Shown here: positions 1-8,823 of the stretch, one piece after another
How positions within the stretch are numbered: the first letter of the stretch is position 1
Layout of the letters: every line of letters begins with the position of its first letter
Assembly: GCA_945906305.1 (NCBI GenBank)
Contig: CAMDQT010000001.1
Coordinates: 1-64,000, forward strand
DNA: 64,000 nucleotides
Source of the DNA: Ferrithrix thermotolerans DSM 19514
GTDB lineage: Bacteria > Actinomycetota > Acidimicrobiia > Acidimicrobiales > CAIXPF01
Direction of reading: 5' to 3'
Made by a program: the position numbers and the translations under genes
The notes under the pieces: generated by a model
Told to the model about the DNA's origin: nothing
What the model saw: only the letters and a program-made list of their open reading frames with translations
The model's database searches: none

Positions 1-2
1 TG

Positions 3-419
3 GCCCGGGGCCGGGCCAAAGCCGGCAAGACCATGGACGGCTTCGAGGTGGTCGGACCCAGCTTCGTGGTGACGGGCACCAACGAGGCGGAGATGGCCGA
101 GGCGACGGCAGGCACCCGTCAGCAGATTGCCTTCTACGGCTCCACCCCGGCCTACCGCCCGGTGCTCGACATCCACGGTTGGGGCGGTTTGCAGGATGAC
201 CTGAACACCCTGTCCAAGCAGGGCAAATGGGTGGAGATGGGAAACCTGATCGACGACGAAATCCTCAATACCTTCGCCGTAGTGGGTGAGCCGGAACGCG
301 TCGCACCCGAACTGCATCAGCGCTACGGAGACGTGATCCAACGTCTCACCTTCTACGCCCCCTACAAGAGCGATCCGGAGCGCTGGCGCGGGGTGCTCGA
401 GGCCCTCAAGGCCAGCTGA
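3..419 (+). CDS. LLM-class F420-dependent oxidoreductase, C-terminal part (5' end outside window)
   Basis: The frame is open from base 3, so only the last ~139 residues are present; the first in-frame ATG at 33 is internal. The C-terminal segment (TPAYRPVLDIHGWG, then a VVGEPERVAPEL stretch and a closing helix) resembles the end of luciferase-like monooxygenase TIM barrels of the F420-dependent group, which use reduced deazaflavin as hydride donor. Substrate cannot be told. It ends 42 bases before a strong inverted repeat and is convergent with the redoxin-like gene. Confidence 0.75.
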   Translation, partial: ARGRAKAGKTMDGFEVVGPSFVVTGTNEAEMAEATAGTRQQIAFYGSTPAYRPVLDIHGWGGLQDDLNTLSKQGKWVEMGNLIDDEILNTFAVVGEPERVAPELHQRYGDVIQRLTFYAPYKSDPERWRGVLEALKAS

Positions 420-460
420 GGCTGTCGCCGCGGTGAACCTGAAGTAGCGCGGTGGGCCAA

Positions 461-488
461 CACCTCGGCCGTGGCTCAGGCCGAGGTG
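461..488. terminator. bidirectional hairpin between convergent genes
   Basis: CACCTCGGCC at 461-470 is a perfect inverted repeat of GGCCGAGGTG at 479-488 with an 8-base loop. It lies between the F420 oxidoreductase stop and the end of the convergent redoxin-like gene and overlaps that gene's stop codon. There is no clear T-tract on either side, so termination is inferred from position and stem strength. Confidence 0.5.
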
Positions 489-1012
489 CCCAGCGCCGCG
501 CTGCCGGCGTAGGCCACCGGATCTGCTGCGGTAGGTATAACCGGGCTGGACCAGCGGCGCTCCGCGGCGACCTGGTTCGATAGCGCTCGCCATTGCTCGG
601 GCTGCCAACCTTGGGCGATACCGCCGAATTGCCGGTTCTGGCGGAGGTGGAACAGCGCGGGTAGGGCCTCGAGCCCGGCGGCTTTGACGAACGCCCGGTC
701 GGGGTCTGCGAACACGAGCACCCGGTCGAGCCACGGGCCGCAGAACTGCTTGGCCTCCTCGATGGTGCCGGTGACGACGAAACAGGTTCGGAGGCTGGCC
801 TCCCGGTAGGTTTCCATCACTCGGCCTGCGGTGCCCAGGATCCACGAACTCTCGTAGGTGAACGGATCGAGGACGACCCCGAGCATTTGAAACGTGATCA
901 GCCACTCGTCGATGGAGCGGGTCTGTCCATCGACGGCGGTGAGTTGGAGATCGGCGGGAACCTCGGCTGCGGCCACGGTCGCTGAGGATATCTGCCGCGT
1001 CGGGGGGCACAC
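476..1012 (-). CDS. thioredoxin-fold (redoxin-like) protein, function unknown
   Basis: A 178-residue protein if started at GTG 1012; an ATG at 1105 exists but would overlap the divergent gene at 1045 by 61 bases, so the shorter start is preferred. The middle part (CFVVTGTIEEAKQF, VLVFADPDRAFVKAAGLEALP) has the strand-helix pattern of peroxiredoxin or thioredoxin-like folds, including the conserved proline that precedes strand 4 of the fold. No CXXC motif is visible, so a redox role is not assured. Divergently arranged with the eIF2B-like gene. Confidence 0.6.
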   Translation of the reverse strand: MCPPTRQISSATVAAAEVPADLQLTAVDGQTRSIDEWLITFQMLGVVLDPFTYESSWILGTAGRVMETYREASLRTCFVVTGTIEEAKQFCGPWLDRVLVFADPDRAFVKAAGLEALPALFHLRQNRQFGGIAQGWQPEQWRALSNQVAAERRWSSPVIPTAADPVAYAGSAALGTSA

Positions 1013-1044
1013 AGAATCCGGGTGGCCGCTAGCGTCAGCGCGGT

Positions 1045-1848
1045 ATGCATCCCATTGAACGATTGCGTTCTGTCGCCCGAGCTTCGGGGGCCGAGCAGTC
1101 GGCATTGGTGCGCGAGACAGCAGGGTCGCTTTCCACTTTCCGAGACGATCCCGCCGGTCGGGTGATGGCCTGTCGGCGCATGCTGGCCCGCCATCTCACC
1201 TCGGGTCCGTTGTGGTGGCTGTCGGCTCGGGTGTGCTGTGCGGTGGACCCCGTGGCTGAGGCACATCGCTCGGCGGCTCTGTTCGATTCCGACCGGACCC
1301 CACGTGAGTTGGCGTTGGCGCTACCGGAGGACATCACCGTGTGCGTGCTGGGCTGGCCCGAACTTGTCGCCCAGGCGTTGCCCTCGCGTGGGGACCTCGA
1401 GGTACTGGTGGTCGATGTGGCCCACGAGGCATCGGGCCTGGTGCGTCGCCTGCAGCGTTCCGATGTCGACGCGGTCGAGGTGCCCCTTTCCGGCTTGGGC
1501 TCGGCCGCGGCCTCGAGTCACGTGCTACTTATCGAGGCGCACATTCTGGGCCCCGAAGCGCTCATCGCAGTGGCCGGATCCCGCGCCGCTGCGGCGACCA
1601 CCTTGCAGGCAGGGGGCGAGGTCTGGGTGGTGGCCGGCATCGGCCGCATCGTTGCTGAACCGGTGTGGAACGTGGTCCTCGAACGGTTCGGGAACAGCGA
1701 CGAGCCGTGGGAACTCGACGACGAGGTGGTGCCGTTGTCCTTGGTGTCGGCGGTGTTTGGGCCTCGCGGTCTTGAGGCGGTTGATGACGCGCTAGCCAAT
1801 GAAGACACCCCGGTTGCTCCGGAGTTGTTCAAGCCTGGCGTCCTTTAA
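1045..1848 (+). CDS. eIF-2B / methylthioribose-1-phosphate isomerase-like fold protein
   Basis: 267 residues. The N-terminus (HPIERLRSVARASG, then ACRRMLARHLTSGPLWWL) and the second half (VLLIEAHILGPEALIAVAGSRAAAAT, VWVVAGIGRI, APELF) follow the eIF-2B alpha/IF-2B-like pattern, where a nucleotide-binding-like Rossmann domain binds phosphorylated sugars or regulates translation factors. The invariant catalytic pattern of MTR-1-P isomerase could not be confirmed, so no enzyme name is given. ATG 1045 is chosen because the conserved-looking HPIERLR segment starts right after it. Confidence 0.6.
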   Translation: MHPIERLRSVARASGAEQSALVRETAGSLSTFRDDPAGRVMACRRMLARHLTSGPLWWLSARVCCAVDPVAEAHRSAALFDSDRTPRELALALPEDITVCVLGWPELVAQALPSRGDLEVLVVDVAHEASGLVRRLQRSDVDAVEVPLSGLGSAAASSHVLLIEAHILGPEALIAVAGSRAAAATTLQAGGEVWVVAGIGRIVAEPVWNVVLERFGNSDEPWELDDEVVPLSLVSAVFGPRGLEAVDDALANEDTPVAPELFKPGVL

Positions 1849-1874
1849 GGCCGCACGTTGGCCGCTGCCTTGGG

Positions 1875-3449
1875 TTAGTTGCCGAGCAGTCGGCGGGCGA
1901 TCACCTTGAGACAGAGTGTCTCGTCCGCACCCTCGAAGATCGATAGCACCCTGGCATCCACGAAGTACCGACTGACCGGGTATTCCTCGGCGTAGCCCAT
2001 GCCGCCGTGAATCTGTTGGGCTTCCCGGGTCACCCATTCGGCGGCTCGGCACACATAGGCCTTCACCATTGAGGCCTCCATCTGGCCCTCGCCCTTGGAC
2101 AGCAGCCGACCTACCTGGTAGGCGAACTGGCGTGCCGCCTGGATGGTGATCACCATGCGGCCGAGTTTGGCCCTGGTGAGCTGGAAGTTCATGATCGGCT
2201 GGCCGAAAACGATCCGGTTGTTGGCGTAGTCGCGGGCGGCTTCGTAGGCCGCCTGCATAACGCCGATGGCCCGGGCCGCAGTCTGGAGACGACCATTTTC
2301 GAACCCGGCCATCTGGTAATAGAAGCCACGGCCGAGGCCACCGTCGCCACCGATGACGTTCTCGGCCGGGACGAACCAGTTTTCTAACGCGAGCTCGTAG
2401 GAGTGCATGCCCCGGTAGCCCAAGGTGTCGATGGGCCGACCCTCGAGCCGTCCACCGTGGTCGTCGCGGAGGACGAAACCGTGGCCGTCACCGACTGGCT
2501 TGGGCACGATGAACAGGCTCAGGCCCCGATGGGTCTTGGACCGGTCGGGGTCGGTGCGGGCGAGGAGCATCAGCACGTCGGCCCGGGCGGCGAAGGTGCA
2601 CCAGGTCTTGACTCCGTTGATGTGCCAGCCGCCTGCGGTGGGGGTGGCCGTGACCTTGAGGTTGGCGACGTCGGAGCCGTAGTCGGGCTCGGTCAAGGCC
2701 ACCGCGGCCAGCAACTCACCACTGGCCAGCTTGGGTAGCCATTCCTGCTTCTGCGCCTCGGTGCCGCCGCTCTCCAGCGCCCGGGCCAGGATTTCCGGCC
2801 GGGTGATGAGCGAGCCCGCCGCTCCCAACGAGGCGCGGGACAACTCTTCGGTGGCGATGATCATGCCGAGGTAGTCGGACTGCCCTCCGGTGGCGAATCC
2901 GCCGTAGGCCTCTGGGATCGACAGCCCGAACAGGCCCATCTCGGCCAGACCGGCGATGAGATCCTCGGGGATGTCCTGGTTGAAACGGTGGATGTGTTCG
3001 GCCCGGGGCATGACCTGTTCCTCCGCGAAGCGTCGGAAGGTGTCCTGCACGAGTTCGAAGTCGACGTCGAGATGACGGTTGCCGGGATCGTCCGCCAGGC
3101 CAGCCACGAAATCGGGATGGCGGTAACGGGCCACGAAGTCACGCACGCCGTCCAGGACGCCGGGCTGTACACCCCACTGCGCTTCACGGCCGTACAGCTT
3201 GGCGGCGATGTCAGCTACCGCATCGGCCACAAAGGCAGCGGCGATTTTCGCCTCGTAATCGCCCTTCTGGCCGTAATCGAGCATCCCTCGGGCGGTCTCG
3301 GTGGCCGAGGCGGCGTGGGCGAGTTCGTACACGACGACCTGGCGAGCATCGGGGTCGGGCAGCGTCGAGAGTTCGGCGACCGCGCTGCGGACCACCCCAC
3401 TTGCCACCTCGATGACGGACGCGACTTCTTGCAGATCCACGGTGGTCAT
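1875..3449 (-). CDS. acyl-CoA dehydrogenase
   Basis: 524 residues from ATG 3449 (MTTVDLQEV); the open frame continues upstream to 3599 but that part is arginine-rich, low in conserved features, and would run into the divergent molybdoenzyme. About 140 N-terminal residues precede the typical dehydrogenase core: FAEEQVMPRAEHIHR, the flavin/substrate segment ALTEPDYGSDVANLKV, TWCTFAARADV, the acyl-CoA domain, and a C-terminal EGADETLCLKVIARRLLG. The family oxidises acyl-CoA thioesters to enoyl-CoA with FAD, passing electrons to ETF. The extended N-terminus is like that of longer actinobacterial FadE proteins. Chain-length specificity cannot be read. Confidence 0.88.
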   Translation of the reverse strand: MTTVDLQEVASVIEVASGVVRSAVAELSTLPDPDARQVVVYELAHAASATETARGMLDYGQKGDYEAKIAAAFVADAVADIAAKLYGREAQWGVQPGVLDGVRDFVARYRHPDFVAGLADDPGNRHLDVDFELVQDTFRRFAEEQVMPRAEHIHRFNQDIPEDLIAGLAEMGLFGLSIPEAYGGFATGGQSDYLGMIIATEELSRASLGAAGSLITRPEILARALESGGTEAQKQEWLPKLASGELLAAVALTEPDYGSDVANLKVTATPTAGGWHINGVKTWCTFAARADVLMLLARTDPDRSKTHRGLSLFIVPKPVGDGHGFVLRDDHGGRLEGRPIDTLGYRGMHSYELALENWFVPAENVIGGDGGLGRGFYYQMAGFENGRLQTAARAIGVMQAAYEAARDYANNRIVFGQPIMNFQLTRAKLGRMVITIQAARQFAYQVGRLLSKGEGQMEASMVKAYVCRAAEWVTREAQQIHGGMGYAEEYPVSRYFVDARVLSIFEGADETLCLKVIARRLLGN

Positions 3450-3570
3450 GGTTCTCACGTTACCGGGGCAGAAATCATCGGCCCGATTTCGCCCCCGCGC
3501 CAGCCGGAGCGACGCGTGAGCACCCTCGGGCTGGCGAATGTGGAGCGACCATTGCTGGCACACTGGCCGC

Positions 3571-5877
3571 ATGGCGCGTGCGTTCACCCACTGGGGCACC
3601 TATGAGCTCACCGTCGTGGACGGGCGCCTGACCGCGGTGGACCCGATCCCCGAGGACCCCGACCCCTCGCCCATCGGCCAGGGCTTGTTGGATCTCGCCG
3701 ACCATCCGCTACGCGTGCGCCGTCCGGCCGTCCGACGGGGCTTCCTTGACGAGGTCAGTTCCGGTCGCCGTTCGAGGGCGCAAAGTGGTCGGCGGCGGGG
3801 TGCGGAGCCCTTCGTCGAACTGCCGTGGGACGAGGCCGTGGACCTCGTCGCCGCAGAGCTGGAGCGGGTCCGGGTGGATCACGGCAACGAGGCCATTTTC
3901 GGGGGCAGCTATGGGTGGGCGTCGGCAGGCCGCTTTCATGACGCTCCGGCACAGTTGCACCGTTTTCTCAATGTGCTCGGTGGGTTCGTCTCGAGCCGGT
4001 GCTCGTACTCCTACGCCGCGGCGCAGGTGATTCTGCCCCATGTCATCGCCGACTGGTTCGACCTGCTCGGTTATCACACCAGCTTCGAGGAACTCGCTCG
4101 CCACGGCCGTTTGGTGGTGGCTCTCGGTGGTCTGCCAGCCAAGAACCAGCAGGTCGACTACGGCGGGACCTTTCGTCATCTGGCCCCCGCCGGTATTCGT
4201 CTTCTGCGCGACGCCGGGGTGCGCCTAGTGAACGTCTCGCCTTTGCGCGACGACCTCGAGGACGGGTCGGGCGTGACGTGGATCCCCATCCGGCCGACCA
4301 CGGACACCGCGCTGTTGTTAGGTATCGCTCACACCTTGGTGGCCGAGGGCCTGCACGACGAAGCGTTCCTGGAGCGGTACTGCTCGGGCGTGGATCGGTT
4401 CATTGACAGCCTGGCGGGCCACGACGCCGAGTGGGCCGCGGCGATCTGTGCGGTCCCGGCGGAGCAGATCCGGGCGCTGGCGCGCGATCTTGCCGCCGGC
4501 CCGTCGATGCTCACCGCGGCATGGTCGCTGCAGCGGGCGGAGCATGGCGAGCAGGTCTATTGGGCCGTCGTGGCGGTGGCGTCGCTGTTGGGCCAAATCG
4601 GTACACCTGGCGGTGGGTTCGGTCTGGGCTACGGGTCCTCGAACCGAGTCGGTTCGGCGGAGGGAACCCAGGCCTTGGCTCGCCTGCCGGTCGGCCATAA
4701 CCCGGTGCAAGCCTTCATTCCCGTTGCCCGTATCACCGACCTTCTGAGCTCACCGGGCGCGAGTTTCACCTACGACGGTGTCGAGTACAGCTACCCCGAC
4801 ATCCGACTCGTCTACTGGTGCGGCGGCAACCCCTTGCACCATCAGCAGGACATCGGCGCACTGCTCGACGCCTGGCAGCGGCCCGAAACGATCATCGTGC
4901 ACGAGCAGGTGTGGAACCCGTTGGCCCGTCATGCGGACATCGTGCTGCCCGCGAGCACCAACCTCGAGCGCAGCGACCTCGGCTCAGTTGCTCGGATGGG
5001 TGCAGTGGTGGCGACGGGTGCGGTGCTCGCTCCACCCGGTGAGGCTCGCAGCGATCATGCGATCTTCGCGGCGATCGCGGCGCGTTTCGGTCTCCGCGAG
5101 CGGGTGACCTTGGGCCGGGACGAGGAAGGCTGGCTCCGTTGGGTATGGGAGGAAACGGCGCTGCGGGCCCGTGCTCGGGGCGAGGAACTGCCAACGTTTG
5201 AAGCATTGCGGGAACAAGGGGTTGCCACCTTCGGCCGACCGGAGCGGCCGACGGTTCTGCTCGAGGCCTTCCGAGCGGACCCCGTGGCCAACCCCCTGCA
5301 CACCTCCTCCGGTCGCATCGAGTTGTACTCGCCGGTGATCGAAGCCTTTGCCGTTGCGGATTGCCCGCCCACCCCAACGTGGTTGTCGCCCCAGGAATGG
5401 CTCGGTGCGCCCTTGGCGGCGGAGTTCCCGCTTCATCTGCTCACCAACCAGCCCGTGGCCAAGCTGCACAGCCAACTCGATTTCGGGCGGGTGGCGCGGG
5501 CGGCGAAGCGTTCCGAACGTGAAGTGCTCCACATGAACCCTGCGGATGCCTCCGCCCGGGGCCTCATCGATGCCGACGTGGTGAGGGTCTTCAACCGGCG
5601 AGGCTCCTGCCTGGCTGCGCTGCGCCTGTCCGATGGCCTGATGGCCGGTACGGTCACGTTGCCTACGGGGGCGTGGTACGACCCGCTCGAACCGGGCGAT
5701 CCGCACTCGATGTGCGTGCACGGCAATCCCAATGTGCTCACCTCGAATCGACCGGCTTCGGGGCTTTCCCAGGCACCGGCCGCGCAGAGCTGTTTGGTCG
5801 ACGTTGAGCGTTGGAACGCAGCGTTGCCGCCGGTGCGTGCTCATCAGCCGCCGGTGTTCGTGGCCCGTGAAGGCTGA
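3571..5877 (+). CDS. molybdopterin oxidoreductase of the DMSO/biotin-sulfoxide reductase type
   Basis: 768 residues from ATG 3571. There is no [4Fe-4S] cysteine motif at the N-terminus and no twin-arginine signal, as in cytoplasmic BisC-like enzymes that reduce S- or N-oxides. The molybdenum-ligand region is SRCSYSYAAAQ with serine at residue 147 in the position of the DMSO-reductase ligand. Further pterin-binding landmarks are GGNPLHHQQD, DIVLPASTNLER, LLTNQPVAKLHSQLD and the C-terminal GNPNVLTSNRPAS. It overlaps the start of mutY by 11 bases, so the two are probably co-transcribed. The substrate is not determinable; methionine or biotin sulfoxide repair would be consistent with a neighbour that repairs oxidised DNA, but that is inference. 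Confidence 0.85.
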   Translation: MARAFTHWGTYELTVVDGRLTAVDPIPEDPDPSPIGQGLLDLADHPLRVRRPAVRRGFLDEVSSGRRSRAQSGRRRGAEPFVELPWDEAVDLVAAELERVRVDHGNEAIFGGSYGWASAGRFHDAPAQLHRFLNVLGGFVSSRCSYSYAAAQVILPHVIADWFDLLGYHTSFEELARHGRLVVALGGLPAKNQQVDYGGTFRHLAPAGIRLLRDAGVRLVNVSPLRDDLEDGSGVTWIPIRPTTDTALLLGIAHTLVAEGLHDEAFLERYCSGVDRFIDSLAGHDAEWAAAICAVPAEQIRALARDLAAGPSMLTAAWSLQRAEHGEQVYWAVVAVASLLGQIGTPGGGFGLGYGSSNRVGSAEGTQALARLPVGHNPVQAFIPVARITDLLSSPGASFTYDGVEYSYPDIRLVYWCGGNPLHHQQDIGALLDAWQRPETIIVHEQVWNPLARHADIVLPASTNLERSDLGSVARMGAVVATGAVLAPPGEARSDHAIFAAIAARFGLRERVTLGRDEEGWLRWVWEETALRARARGEELPTFEALREQGVATFGRPERPTVLLEAFRADPVANPLHTSSGRIELYSPVIEAFAVADCPPTPTWLSPQEWLGAPLAAEFPLHLLTNQPVAKLHSQLDFGRVARAAKRSEREVLHMNPADASARGLIDADVVRVFNRRGSCLAALRLSDGLMAGTVTLPTGAWYDPLEPGDPHSMCVHGNPNVLTSNRPASGLSQAPAAQSCLVDVERWNAALPPVRAHQPPVFVAREG

Positions 5878-6757
5878 GTTCGCCGGTCCGACCAGGTGGG
5901 AGCCGGCGGCGCTGTTGGGGTGGTTTGCCGCGCTCGGCCGCCAAGATCTGCCCTGGCGCGCCACCCGAGACCCCTGGTTGGTCCTGGTGGCTGAAGTGAT
6001 GCTCCAGCAGACCCAGGTGAGTCGGGTGGTGCCTCGTTACGAGGCTTTTGTGGTGGAGTTTCCGACTGCGCTGGCGTGTGCCGCGTCTCCTGCATCCGCA
6101 GTGATCGAGCGATGGGACGGCCTCGGTTACAACCGGAGGGCGCTCAACCTTTGGCGAGCCGCGGTGACGCTGAGCGAGTGTTCGGGCGGAGTCTTCTCAC
6201 CCCACCTCGTCGAGCTCTTGGCCTTACCTGGGGTGGGGCCGTACACCGCTCGGGCGGTCTTGGCGTTTGCGTTTGAGCAGGACGTCGGGGTGGTGGACAC
6301 CAACGCGGCGCGGGTTCTGGCTCGATGCAGTGGTCGGGCCCTCACCCGGTCCGAGGTACAACGCTTGGCCGACGTTTCCGTGCCGCCAGGCTGCGGCTGG
6401 TCGTGGAACCAGGCCATGCTCGATCTCGGCGCGACGGTCTGTACCGCCCGCCACCCTCGGTGCCACGCTTGCCCGTTGCGGCGGGGGTGTCGTTGGGCCG
6501 ACTCGGGATTCGTTGGGCCAGATCCTGCGGTTGGTTCTGCCGGGGTATCTGGCCCACAGTCAAGATTCGCGGGCAGCGACCGCGAGGGGCGCGGTCGCCT
6601 TGTTCGTGCGCTGCGGTCTCGGTCGGGGTCAGCGACGGAGTTGGCGTCGGTGATGGGGTGGCCACACGACGCGCTCCGGGCGGAGCGCGTCGCTGGCACC
6701 GTGGTGGCTGATGGGCTTGTGGTCTGTGCTGCCGGACGCTACCGATTGCCGGGCTGA
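5867..6757 (+). CDS. mutY: A/G-specific adenine DNA glycosylase MutY
   Basis: 296 residues from GTG 5867, which overlaps the upstream stop (5875-5877) and puts the HhH-GPD domain at the usual distance. MutY removes adenine mispaired with 8-oxoguanine. Visible: EVMLQQTQVSRV with catalytic Glu43, LPGVGPYTARAV hairpin, VVDTNAARVLAR with Asp144, and the [4Fe-4S] loop C192-X6-C199-X2-C202-X5-C208. The C-terminal region is short and does not show a clear NUDIX-like 8-oxoG recognition domain, as in some actinobacterial MutY. It ends 13 bases before the convergent UGSC gene. Confidence 0.92.
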   Translation: MKAEFAGPTRWEPAALLGWFAALGRQDLPWRATRDPWLVLVAEVMLQQTQVSRVVPRYEAFVVEFPTALACAASPASAVIERWDGLGYNRRALNLWRAAVTLSECSGGVFSPHLVELLALPGVGPYTARAVLAFAFEQDVGVVDTNAARVLARCSGRALTRSEVQRLADVSVPPGCGWSWNQAMLDLGATVCTARHPRCHACPLRRGCRWADSGFVGPDPAVGSAGVSGPQSRFAGSDREGRGRLVRALRSRSGSATELASVMGWPHDALRAERVAGTVVADGLVVCAAGRYRLPG

Positions 6758-6770
6758 TGGTTGCGTTGGC

Positions 6771-7283
6771 TCAGGCGCTGAGGTGGCCGAGCAACTGGTC
6801 TACGAACTGCTCGGCCATGACTTGCATCTCGGCGTCGGTGCGGTCCTGAATCGGGTGGGGGACGAACACTCGGGCGGGTTCGAGTCCGAGAGCTTTGGCT
6901 TGGGATGCGGCGGCGTCGATGAACACCTCGGAGGCGATGAACACCGACGGGATGCCGCGGATTTCAAGGTCAACGGTGTCGTGCACACTGCACGACGTGC
7001 AGCTGCCTCAATCGGCGAGCGCTTCGATCACCAGGTTGCACTCCTGGGAGATTTGATGGCGCAGGTCCGCAGGCGCGGGCTTGGTGAAGGTGGGTTTGGA
7101 GTAGCGCTTCACCCCGAAGCCTCGGTCTTCGAGCAACTCCTGGAGCCGATCGAGAAACACGTTGCCGCGGGGCTTGCTGATGTCGAGCAGACCGATGGTC
7201 ATGCCGTCGATGACCGCTGGTCGCTCGCTGCGTTGACGGGTCACCGGCCTTTGCTCGTTGGTGGGATCAAGGACGATGGTCAA
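6771..7283 (-). CDS. UGSC-family candidate selenoprotein (in-frame TGA read as Sec92)
   Basis: 170 residues if the TGA at 7010-7008 is decoded as selenocysteine. Frame and sequence style continue unbroken across it: before, ISKPRGNVFLDRL, KPTFTKPAPADLRHQI and NLVIEALAD; after, GSCTSCSVHDTVDLE and VFVPHPIQDRTDAEM. The motif reads U-G-S-C-T-S-C. From memory, public annotation has a 'UGSC family (seleno)protein' with U or C at this site; a related Sec-X-X-Cys arrangement is known in redox selenoproteins. The start is TTG 7283, 7 bases after AAGGAG and overlapping the upstream stop as TTGA. If TGA is a true stop, the product would be a 91-residue fragment lacking the thiol motif. Confidence 0.72.
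6988..7002 (-). promoter_or_regulatory. small hairpin just downstream of the Sec TGA (possible SECIS component)
   Basis: On the minus strand, CTGCAC-GTC-GTGCAG forms a 6-bp stem with a G-first 3-base loop, beginning 5 bases after the TGA. Bacterial SECIS elements are coding-region stem-loops just downstream of the UGA with a G near the start of the loop; the loop here is closer to the UGA than in the Escherichia coli examples, so assignment is tentative. Confidence 0.3.
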
Positions 7284-8713
7284 CGGTTCGCTCCTTCGTT
7301 GTGCGCACTGGTCTGGATTGGGTGGCAGATCATCTGGCTTCCCGTCGGCCCAGATACCCAGCCCTCGATGAGGGCCGAGAACAATCCGGCATCGCCGCCG
7401 GCGTACACAATTGCCGGGCCATCCCAGCGGGGGGCGGGGGTTGACTTGGCGAGTTGAGCGAAGACCCGCTCGTTGAGCTCGCCTCGGACTCGCGCCTTGT
7501 CCCACCCATCCTGGGAGAAGACCCGACCGTGTTCCGGTCCGATGACCAGCAACATGTTGTCGAGGCGGCGGGCGAAGAAGGGGTCGATGTTGGCGGACAC
7601 TCTACGGACGAAGGCATCGATGAGGTCTTCGGCGCGGCGCGAGAGTTGGTCCACAATGGCCGAAGGGCCGTGACCGGCGAACAATGACACCGTGTCTGTT
7701 CCCTCGGGGTGGCCTGCCTCGACGGACATCGGCACCCAACCGGTCGGCAGGTCGGCCTCATTTTCGCTCATCGCCCAGCCGAGCTTGCTCGGTGCCCCGA
7801 ACGCGGAGCGGTCGATGCCGTGTCGGCCGGGCCGTCCACCACCGACGTTGCGGATGACGAGTTGCAAGGCCCGGCCGATGGTGGAGTTCGCCCGGTTGCC
7901 CTGGCCCAGCACGTTGTGACCGGAGGTCATGCCGACCCTGCTCGCCAGCGGGCCGTTGACGATGAGCAAGGGACCGGAGAAGTAGGTGGTGCACAGCAAG
8001 CCGTGGATGTTGAACGTGTCGGTGCAGGCGGCCTCAACCGCGGCAAGCACGATTGGAAGGTACTCCGGCTTGCAGCCGGCCATCACCGCGTTGATTGCCA
8101 CCTTCTCGACAGTGCAGGCAACCAGCTGTGGCGGAACGACCGCGACGATCTCGTCCGCGGCGCGGTGGGTGCCCTCAAGCATGCGCAACACCCGCGCTTC
8201 GGTAGGAGGTACCACCGGTAGCCCGTCGGTCCATTCGCGCTCGAACAGCGCTTCCATCTCGTCCTCGAGGCTGGCTAGTTCCAGCCGGCGGGCCTGCAGG
8301 ACGCCACCCTCGAAACGCACCCGGAGCTGATCGACGATGGCCGGATCGACCGACATCGATCCGCAGCCGGGCCGGTAGTCCGCCAGACCAGCGCCGAGAT
8401 CGCTCAGCCCGGTGAGCTGTTCCCACGCGGGCCGAGACCAGCCCTCGGTCCTGGCTGTTTCCTGGCCGGCCTCGATCCGGAGCAACGTCGGCACGGTCTC
8501 AATCTGATGGTGATAGGAAACGGCTAGGTCAGCGTCGTGGATGAGCCGGGTCACGCCCTCGGGGAAGGTCGGGTCGTCTTGGGTGTACACGGTCAACGCA
8601 ACCCCGCGACGTTGGAGTTCGCTGAGTACGGGGGCGACGAGCTCGCAGGTTGGGCAGTCACGTTTGACCACCGCGACCACGCCATCTGTCAACTCTGCCG
8701 CGGAAGATTCCAT
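7280..8713 (-). CDS. two-domain protein with N-terminal CPTC thioredoxin-like domain, partner of the UGSC protein
   Basis: 477 residues from ATG 8713. Residues ~10-80 are thioredoxin-like: VVAVVKRDCPTCELVAPV with CXXC at 20-23, and TVPTLLRIEAG carrying the cis-Pro. The remaining ~380 residues (EREWTDGLPVVPPTEARV, MAGCKPEYLPIVLAAVEA, TSGHNVLGQGNRANSTIGRA, GHGPSAIVDQLS) form a long domain of unknown activity; several Cys lie in it. Its stop overlaps the TTG start of the UGSC gene by four bases, so the two are translationally coupled and probably act in one thiol/selenol redox reaction. Reaction unknown. Confidence 0.7.
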   Translation of the reverse strand: MESSAAELTDGVVAVVKRDCPTCELVAPVLSELQRRGVALTVYTQDDPTFPEGVTRLIHDADLAVSYHHQIETVPTLLRIEAGQETARTEGWSRPAWEQLTGLSDLGAGLADYRPGCGSMSVDPAIVDQLRVRFEGGVLQARRLELASLEDEMEALFEREWTDGLPVVPPTEARVLRMLEGTHRAADEIVAVVPPQLVACTVEKVAINAVMAGCKPEYLPIVLAAVEAACTDTFNIHGLLCTTYFSGPLLIVNGPLASRVGMTSGHNVLGQGNRANSTIGRALQLVIRNVGGGRPGRHGIDRSAFGAPSKLGWAMSENEADLPTGWVPMSVEAGHPEGTDTVSLFAGHGPSAIVDQLSRRAEDLIDAFVRRVSANIDPFFARRLDNMLLVIGPEHGRVFSQDGWDKARVRGELNERVFAQLAKSTPAPRWDGPAIVYAGGDAGLFSALIEGWVSGPTGSQMICHPIQTSAHNEGANR

Positions 8714-8823
8714 CGCGGTCACCCTAGAGCGCGGACCGCAGCCGCGCCCGTTGCCGCACCTCCTCGACGTGAACCTGGTCACCTCGGTCGACCGATGTCG
8801 CTTCGTTTCGGTAACGTTTGGTT

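Noticed and set aside
4984-5964. 326-codon minus-strand frame opposite the molybdoenzyme
   Set aside because: Repetitive Arg/Gly composition without motifs; the plus strand encodes a full-length enzyme.
6711-7457. Long plus-strand open frame across the UGSC gene
   Set aside because: Its translation shows no family features, whereas the opposite strand carries conserved motifs on both sides of the TGA. It is a high-GC shadow frame.
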